From Anomaloglossus baeobatrachus (taxonomy: Eukaryota; Chordata; Amphibia; Anura; Aromobatidae), in the NCBI RefSeq assembly GCF_048569485.1, contig NC_134364.1, forward strand, positions 125,066,882-125,130,881: 64,000 nt of DNA, written 5' to 3'. Under the pieces are notes generated by a model. The model saw only the letters and a list, made by a program, of their open reading frames with translations. It searched no databases and was not told the origin of the DNA. The stretch's first letter is position 1. The number at the start of each line of letters is the position of its first letter. A program made the translations under genes and the position numbers. Below, one piece after another: positions 58,955 to 64,000 of this stretch.

Positions 58955-59424
58955 GTAAGTTATAAAATTACCAATAGCCCTGCTGCTAAGCTGTGCTCCC
59001 TGAAATTTATTAGATCAAAATTATCATGTGATAGATGTATATGCATATACATCATCATGGGTACTATATTTATGGCTGCTAGAAGGGGAAGGAGACTGAT
59101 AGTAGAACTTAATAGGTCATATATTTATGGCTGCCAGAAGGGGAAGGAGACTGATAGTAGAACCCAATAGGTACAATATTTAGAGCTGCCAATGGGGAAA
59201 CAGGCTTACAAGTGACATTATTGGATTCTATATTTTTTAATTATTCAATGCATAAAATGTCATAAATGTTTATGAAAGTAACAAATGTGGTACACATATT
59301 CCATTTACTTTTGTATGTATGTAATAATGCGACCGCCCTTTAATTTTCTTGGATTGCATAGTTAAATAATTTGTCATGTTACCAATCTTCAATAATCTAA
59401 CACCGTGCTGAAAAAAAAAGTATA
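58955..59424 (+). other. rorc: rorc intron start, with short tandem duplication
   Basis: A ~65-bp unit containing GGCTGCYAGAAGGGGAAGGAG is repeated about two and a half times at 59058-59195. No exon is seen. Confidence 0.6.
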
Positions 59425-59720
59425 AGGGTACGTGCCAAGGATCAGGACCCGCTGCGTCCTGAACGCGGCTCGTCCTGACCTGCGGGTCCGCGAGTCTCCT
59501 CCACAGGAGAATGCAGGAGACCGCAGCTGCTCGTGCCCATGATCAGAAGGGCAGAGAGCCCCATAGGGGTGAACAGGCCCATGACGATCGGGAGGGTGCA
59601 GGGCAGTAAGGAGTTAAGGGTTTGGTTAGTATGAGGAGGTATATGGGGGCATAGGATTGGTGGATGGTACTGGAGGGGGGATTGGAGGAGAGCAAGGAGG
59701 GGGTGGGGGGTAGTAGGAGG

Positions 59721-59728
59721 TATAAAAG
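59721..59728 (+). promoter_or_regulatory. Candidate TATA box of the DIRS-like element
   Basis: TATAAAAG lies about 85 bases upstream of the first Gag-like start codon (ATGGCTGACCTGG at 59806), in the element's leader. Position and sequence fit a core promoter; there is no other evidence. Confidence 0.35.
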
Positions 59729-59805
59729 GGGGTGTAGGAAATGTTACCTCCCTTTTGTCGCCGTGAACTTTGTGCCCCAGGACGTCCGTGCTGCATCCCC
59801 CTGCG

Positions 59806-61857
59806 ATGGCTGACCTGGCCGCTTTGATGGACTTGGTGCGTGGGGCATCAGAGGTCCTGGGTGTGGACGTGCTGCGGGAGCAGCTGGCGGCGGTCTGCGG
59901 TGCTGGAGCAGTGATGCCTGCTGCTCCTGCACCCGGGCCTATCCTACGTGCTCGGCGGGCGCGGCCGCCGGAGCGCTACTCCCCCAGCGGGAGGGGGAGC
60001 AGGAGATCAAGGAGCCCCTTCGGGGACCCTCCGGGGCAAGGGAGCCCCGCATCTGCTGCTGTGGAGCTGCCGGCCGCCGGGAGGAATCCTCGCCGGAGAT
60101 GCCGCGGGTCGGAGGTGGGCGGAGCTTCGGCGAGGCCTACTTCCGGTCCGCGGCCTGCCAGGCCCCGGACCAGAGTAGCGGCAGCCCCCGGTGATGTGCG
60201 GGCCGGGGGTGGAGCCCAGCGTCCTGGATCAGCGGTGGAGACTCCCTGCAGGCAGCAGGGGAGCAACTCAGGACGGGCAGCAGATGTGGAGTGCGGCGGC
60301 AGCCAGAGATAAGCGGGGGAGGAGTACGGTGGCCCGGAGGGCCTGCTGCGGTCCCGGATTACGGTCCCCTCCGGCGATGATCGTGCTGGGGGGGGGTTCC
60401 CAGCGTGTGTCAGGAGCAGGACGGCTTTCCTGCAGTCGGCAGGGAGGGAGCCCACTGAGCGGGGAGGACGCAGCAGCGGCGCAGCAGTTACACAGGAGAC
60501 CGGCAGGGATGGACGGCGGTAAGGCGCCACGTCGCGCCAAAAGAATGAGGTCCAGCAGGAGACGCCCGGAGGAGCGGGGTGCGGTGACCATGGGGGTCGA
60601 CGGCCGCCAGGTGCGGGCTGTCCCCTCGCTGGTCCCCCCTGTGGCCTGTGGCGGCAGTTCAGACTCCGGAGAGGAAGAAGGGTCGATGGCAGCGGTGGGT
60701 CGGACGGAGCGGCAGCAGGAAGATCGTGGTACAGCTGTTCCGACATCGGTTCAACGGCAGCCTGGTGAGCGGACGACAAAAATGTTTAATGCTGTGGGTA
60801 GTGCGGGCGGGGGCGGGGGTTCCTCCGCGGGAAGTGTTACGCAGGGGGCGGGTGCGGTCGGACAGTCAGGTTTACCGGGCCCGGAGTTTTGGGGGCAGCT
60901 TTTGGGGGTGTTGCAGGGGTTGTCTGCGGAGTGGGTGAGTCGGAGTGGGCCTGGGACTCCGGTGGGGGCGTGGGTGGGCCCCTCGGAGGTGGTGCAGACA
61001 GAGGCGCCGGTGCGCGAGGATGCGGCGTGGGACACTACCTCGACGGTAGGTGCAGGACAGGCGGTCGGCGGGGCGGCTGAAGTGGGTGCGGGTAAGGAGA
61101 CGGAAAAGGAAACAAAGAGGATGAGGTTGTGTGGTTGGATGATAGGGCATGGAGTGAAATTTATGTGTGTTTTGAAAGTCCGTTAGGGGTCCATTTGAGA
61201 AAAGAGGTGAGGGAAAAGATATGGAAAGGGGAGTATGTGGAAATTTTTTCCCTGTTTCCCTTGAAGAAGTTTAATTTGGATAAAGTGAAGCCTGGTGATT
61301 CAAAAAAGGAGATAGAGGACGAAGAAAAACGACGGTATAGGTTGATCCCGAGGTCGTTTACTAACTGGCTACAGGCCTTTGCGATCTTAGCCAGCGTGAT
61401 CGGGGAAAAGGAGCCGGAGCATTGTTCCGCCCTATTTGGATACATGGACGTGATAGGGGAGGCGTATAGGGTGTACGGTGGTTTAGGGTGGTTAAGATAT
61501 GACGAGCAGTTCCGGCAATGGAAGGCTCTGCGGCCTGGTGTCCGGTGGGGTCACAAGGATATTTCCTTGTGGATGCGGTTAATGACGGCTCCGGCTCAGC
61601 CCTTTCGAGGGGGTGCCGGGAACCCGGTTGCAAGCGGCAGGTCCCCGGCTGTGCAAAAAAAGGGGGCTTGTTGGCAATATAATGAGGGACAGTGTAAGTT
61701 CGGGGCCTCATGTCGGTTCAAACATGAGTGTTCCGGATGTGGAGGTTCCCACTCCTTGGCCAGGTGCTTTAGGAAAGGTAAAGGAAAGGTGGGGGAGGGG
61801 TCTGGAAAAAGGGAAGACGCCAGTGAGGGTAGAGGCGATGCTTCCCTATTTAAATAG
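59806..61857 (+). CDS. Gag-like region of the DIRS-like element
   Basis: It begins MADLAALMDLVRGASEVLGV, a start typical of DIRS-type ORF1, followed by arginine/proline-rich low-complexity sequence. Near the end (about 61665-61775) is a cysteine-rich module, CWQYNEGQCKFGASCRFKH and then CSGCGGSH, the first half of which is a CCCH zinc finger (C-X7-C-X5-C-X3-H), presumably for RNA binding. It is described only as a fossil region; reading frames are not reconstructed. Confidence 0.6.
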
Positions 61858-62343
61858 ATACCCGGATGTTCGGGCGGCAGAGTTGTTGGCGAGTGGTTTT
61901 ACTGAGGGTTTTCGGATTCTGTTTGAATCTGAGGCGCCGGTGTTTCGCCCGGGGAATTTGAGGTCTGCAAAAGAACATCCGGAGGTGGTGAAGGAAAAGC
62001 TGCAAAAAGAGGTGGAGTTGGGGAGGATGGCTGGCCCATTCCAGGACCCGCCATTCTCCAACTTAAGGATTTCCCCCCTTGGGGTGGTACCTAAGAAGGA
62101 GCCGAACAAATTTCAGCTCATTCATCATTTATCTTATCCGGCGGGACTGTCGGTGAATGATGGGATATCACCAGAGTTGTCGGCGGTATGTTATGTATCG
62201 TTCGATAAGGCCTTGGAGTTGGTAAGGGTTGCAGGGCGGGGGGCCCTGATGGCAAAGGTGGATGTAGAAGCAGCTTTTCGTTTACTCCCGGTGCATCCAG
62301 AGAGCCTTCATCTCTTAGGGTGTATGTGGGATGGGGATTACTA

Positions 62344-63995
62344 CAGTCAGGGCCAGAAATATTTGGACAGTGAAACAAGTTTTGTTATTTTAGCTGTTTA
62401 CAAAAACATGTTCAGAAATACAATTATATATATAATATGGGCTGAAAGTGCACAATCCCAGCTGCAATATGAGAGTTTTCACATCCAAATCGGAGAAAGG
62501 GTTTAGGAATCATAGCTCTGTAATGCATAGCCTCCTCTTTTTCAAGGGACCAAAAGTAATTGGACAAGGGACTCTAAGGGCTGCAATTAACTCTGAAGGC
62601 GTCTCCCTCGTTAACCTGTAATCAATGAAGTAGTTAAAAGGTCTGGGGTTGATTACAGGTGTGTGGTTTTGCATTTGGAAGCTGTTGCTGTGACCAGACA
62701 ACATGCGGTCTAAGGAACTCTCAATTGAGGTGAAGCAGAACATCCTAAGGCTGAAAAAAAAGAAAAAATCCATCAGAGAGATAGCAGACATGCTTGGAGT
62801 AGCAAAATCAACAGTCGGGTACATTCTGAGAAAAAAGGAATTGACTGGTGAGCTTGGGAACTCAAAAAGGCCTGGGCGTCCACGGATGACAACAGTGGTG
62901 GATGATCGCCGCATACTTTCTTTGGTGAAGAAGAACCCGTTCACAACATCAACTGAAGTCCAGAACACTCTCAGTGAAGTAGGTGTATCTGTCTCTAAGT
63001 CAACAGTAAAGAGAAGACTCCATGAAAGTAAATACAAAGGGTTCACATCTAGATGCAAACCATTCATCAATTCCAAAAATAGACAGGCCAGAGTTAAATT
63101 TGCTGAAAAACACCTCATGAAGCCAGCTCAGTTCTGGAAAAGTATTCTATGGACAGATGAGACCAAGATCAACCTGTACCAGAATGATGGGAAGAAAAAT
63201 GTTTGGAGAAGAAAGGGAACGGCACATGATCCAAGGCACACCACATCCTCTGTAAAACATGGTGGAGGCAACGTGATGGCATGGGCATGCATGGCTTTCA
63301 ATGGCACTGGGTCACTTGTGTTTATTGATGACATAACAGCAGACAAGAGTAGCCGGATGAATTCTGAAGTGTACCGGGATATACTTTCAGCCCAGATTCA
63401 GCCAAATGCCGCAAAGTTGATCGGACGGCGCTTCATAGTACAGATGGACAATGACCCCAAGCATACAGCCAAAGCTACCCAGGAGTTCATGAGTGCAAAA
63501 AAGTTGAACATTCTGCAATGGCCAAGTGAATCATCAGATCTTAACCCAATTGAGCATGCATTTCACTTGCTCAAATCCAGACTTAAGACGGAAAGACCCA
63601 CAAACAAGCAAGACCTGAAGGCTGCGGCTGTAAAGGCCTGGCAAAGCATTAAGAAGGAGGAAACCCAGCGTTTGGTGATGTCCATGGGTTCCAGACTTAA
63701 GGCAGTGATTGCCTCCAAAGGATTCGCAACAAAATATTGAAAATAAAAATATTTTGTTTGGGTTTGGTTTATTTGTCCAATTACTTTTGACCTCCTAAAA
63801 TGTGGAGTGTTTGTAAAGAAATGTGTACAATTCCTACAATTTCTATCAGATATTTTTGTTCAAACCTTCAAATTAAACGTTACAATCTGCACTTGAATTC
63901 TGTTGTAGAGGTTTAATTTCAAATCCAATGTGGTGGCATGCAGAGCCCAACTCGCGAAAATTGTGTCACTGTCCAAATATTTCTGGACCTAACTG
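62344..63995 (+). mobile_element. Tc1-like transposon (family 1), copy 3, complete
   Basis: TA duplications (62342-62343, 63996-63997) flank CAGTCAGGGCCAGAAATATT and GGACCTAACTG. Length 1652 bp equals copy 1. It lies inside the reverse-transcriptase region of the DIRS-like element. Confidence 0.95.
62703..63740 (+). CDS. Tc1 transposase, 345 codons, open throughout
   Basis: Same enzyme as at 31531-32568: first helix-turn-helix KSIREIADMLGVAKSTVGYI, second VSVSKSTVKRRLHE, and a DD34E triad in WTDETKINLY, VQMDNDPKHT and SSDLNPIEHAF. The last block differs from the usual SPDLNPIE (Pro to Ser), and LNILQWPSES replaces WNILQWPSQS, so this copy may be weaker than copy 1. About a dozen residues differ between the two. 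Both start at MRSKELSIEV and end ASKGFATKY. Confidence 0.93.
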   Translation: MRSKELSIEVKQNILRLKKKKKSIREIADMLGVAKSTVGYILRKKELTGELGNSKRPGRPRMTTVVDDRRILSLVKKNPFTTSTEVQNTLSEVGVSVSKSTVKRRLHESKYKGFTSRCKPFINSKNRQARVKFAEKHLMKPAQFWKSILWTDETKINLYQNDGKKNVWRRKGTAHDPRHTTSSVKHGGGNVMAWACMAFNGTGSLVFIDDITADKSSRMNSEVYRDILSAQIQPNAAKLIGRRFIVQMDNDPKHTAKATQEFMSAKKLNILQWPSESSDLNPIEHAFHLLKSRLKTERPTNKQDLKAAAVKAWQSIKKEETQRLVMSMGSRLKAVIASKGFATKY

Positions 63996-64000
63996 TATGT

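Larger units (their letters stand above)
59425..62343 (+). mobile_element. DIRS-like (tyrosine-recombinase type) retrotransposon, 5' part
   Basis: GC-rich DNA with a Gag-like region (about 59806-61857) and a reverse transcriptase of DIRS/Ngaro type (about 61860-62343), recognised by FQLIHHLSYPAGLSVNDGI, KVDVEAAFRLLPVHPES and LGCMWDGDYY. DIRS elements use a tyrosine recombinase instead of an integrase; that part would lie beyond the window. It is interrupted by Tc1 copy 3, after which only a few bases remain before base 64000. It looks broken in a few places. Left end is approximate. Confidence 0.78.

Noticed and set aside
58955-64000. Search for the last rorc exons (helices 10-12)
   Set aside because: No stretch resembling the RORC C-terminal exons was found between the transposons; they probably lie beyond the window.

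Overview
The window looks like vertebrate, most probably anuran amphibian, nuclear DNA. The only host gene recognised is a ROR-family nuclear receptor, best matched to RORC (ROR gamma). Seven internal exons lie on the + strand between 45779 and 58954, each with consensus splice sites and correct phase. They encode the DNA-binding domain, the hinge and the first two thirds of the ligand-binding domain. The first exons and the last exons (helix 10 to AF-2) were not found here. The frog assignment rests on ROR divergence and on repeat content (Tc1, mariner, TWA-type MITEs, DIRS, Gypsy LTRs); no species can be named.

Almost everything else is mobile DNA, often nested. 1-6294: a Ty3/Gypsy element lacking its 5' end, followed by a 30-bp minisatellite. 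8154-16672: a mariner, a degraded Tc1, a long palindrome, CT-rich and AT-rich simple DNA, and an internally deleted Tc1/mariner relative with ~250-bp terminal repeats. 16746-20092: an LTR element with both LTRs, without recognisable polymerase, inserted into a (TA)n tract. 20260-25145: a Tc1 element carrying two back-to-back TIR elements, one of which holds a solo LTR. 25855-26936: a 27-bp minisatellite of about 40 units. 27556-29358: a mariner split by a MITE. 30616-33430: a Tc1 element split by a second Tc1 that still has an open 345-codon transposase, running into minisatellites grown from transposase sequence. 33896-48453: several solo LTRs, a 5'-truncated L2-like LINE, a third mariner and a young, complete-looking LTR element (36840-40116). 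48830-53100: another Tc1, MITEs and a string of hairpins inside a ROR intron. 59425-64000: a DIRS-like retroelement interrupted by a third copy of the same Tc1, again with an open transposase.

Two observations stand out. First, the young LTR element at 36840-40116 (LTRs about 99% identical, CTCC target duplication, tRNA-Ser primer site) encodes no polymerase; its single 362-codon frame contains what looks like a cold-shock RNA-binding domain. Second, the 5' splice site of the ROR hinge exon has been copied as a 38-bp tandem array, each unit carrying a donor-like GT, and two solo LTRs have landed inside it; use of any downstream donor would bring in an immediate in-frame stop.
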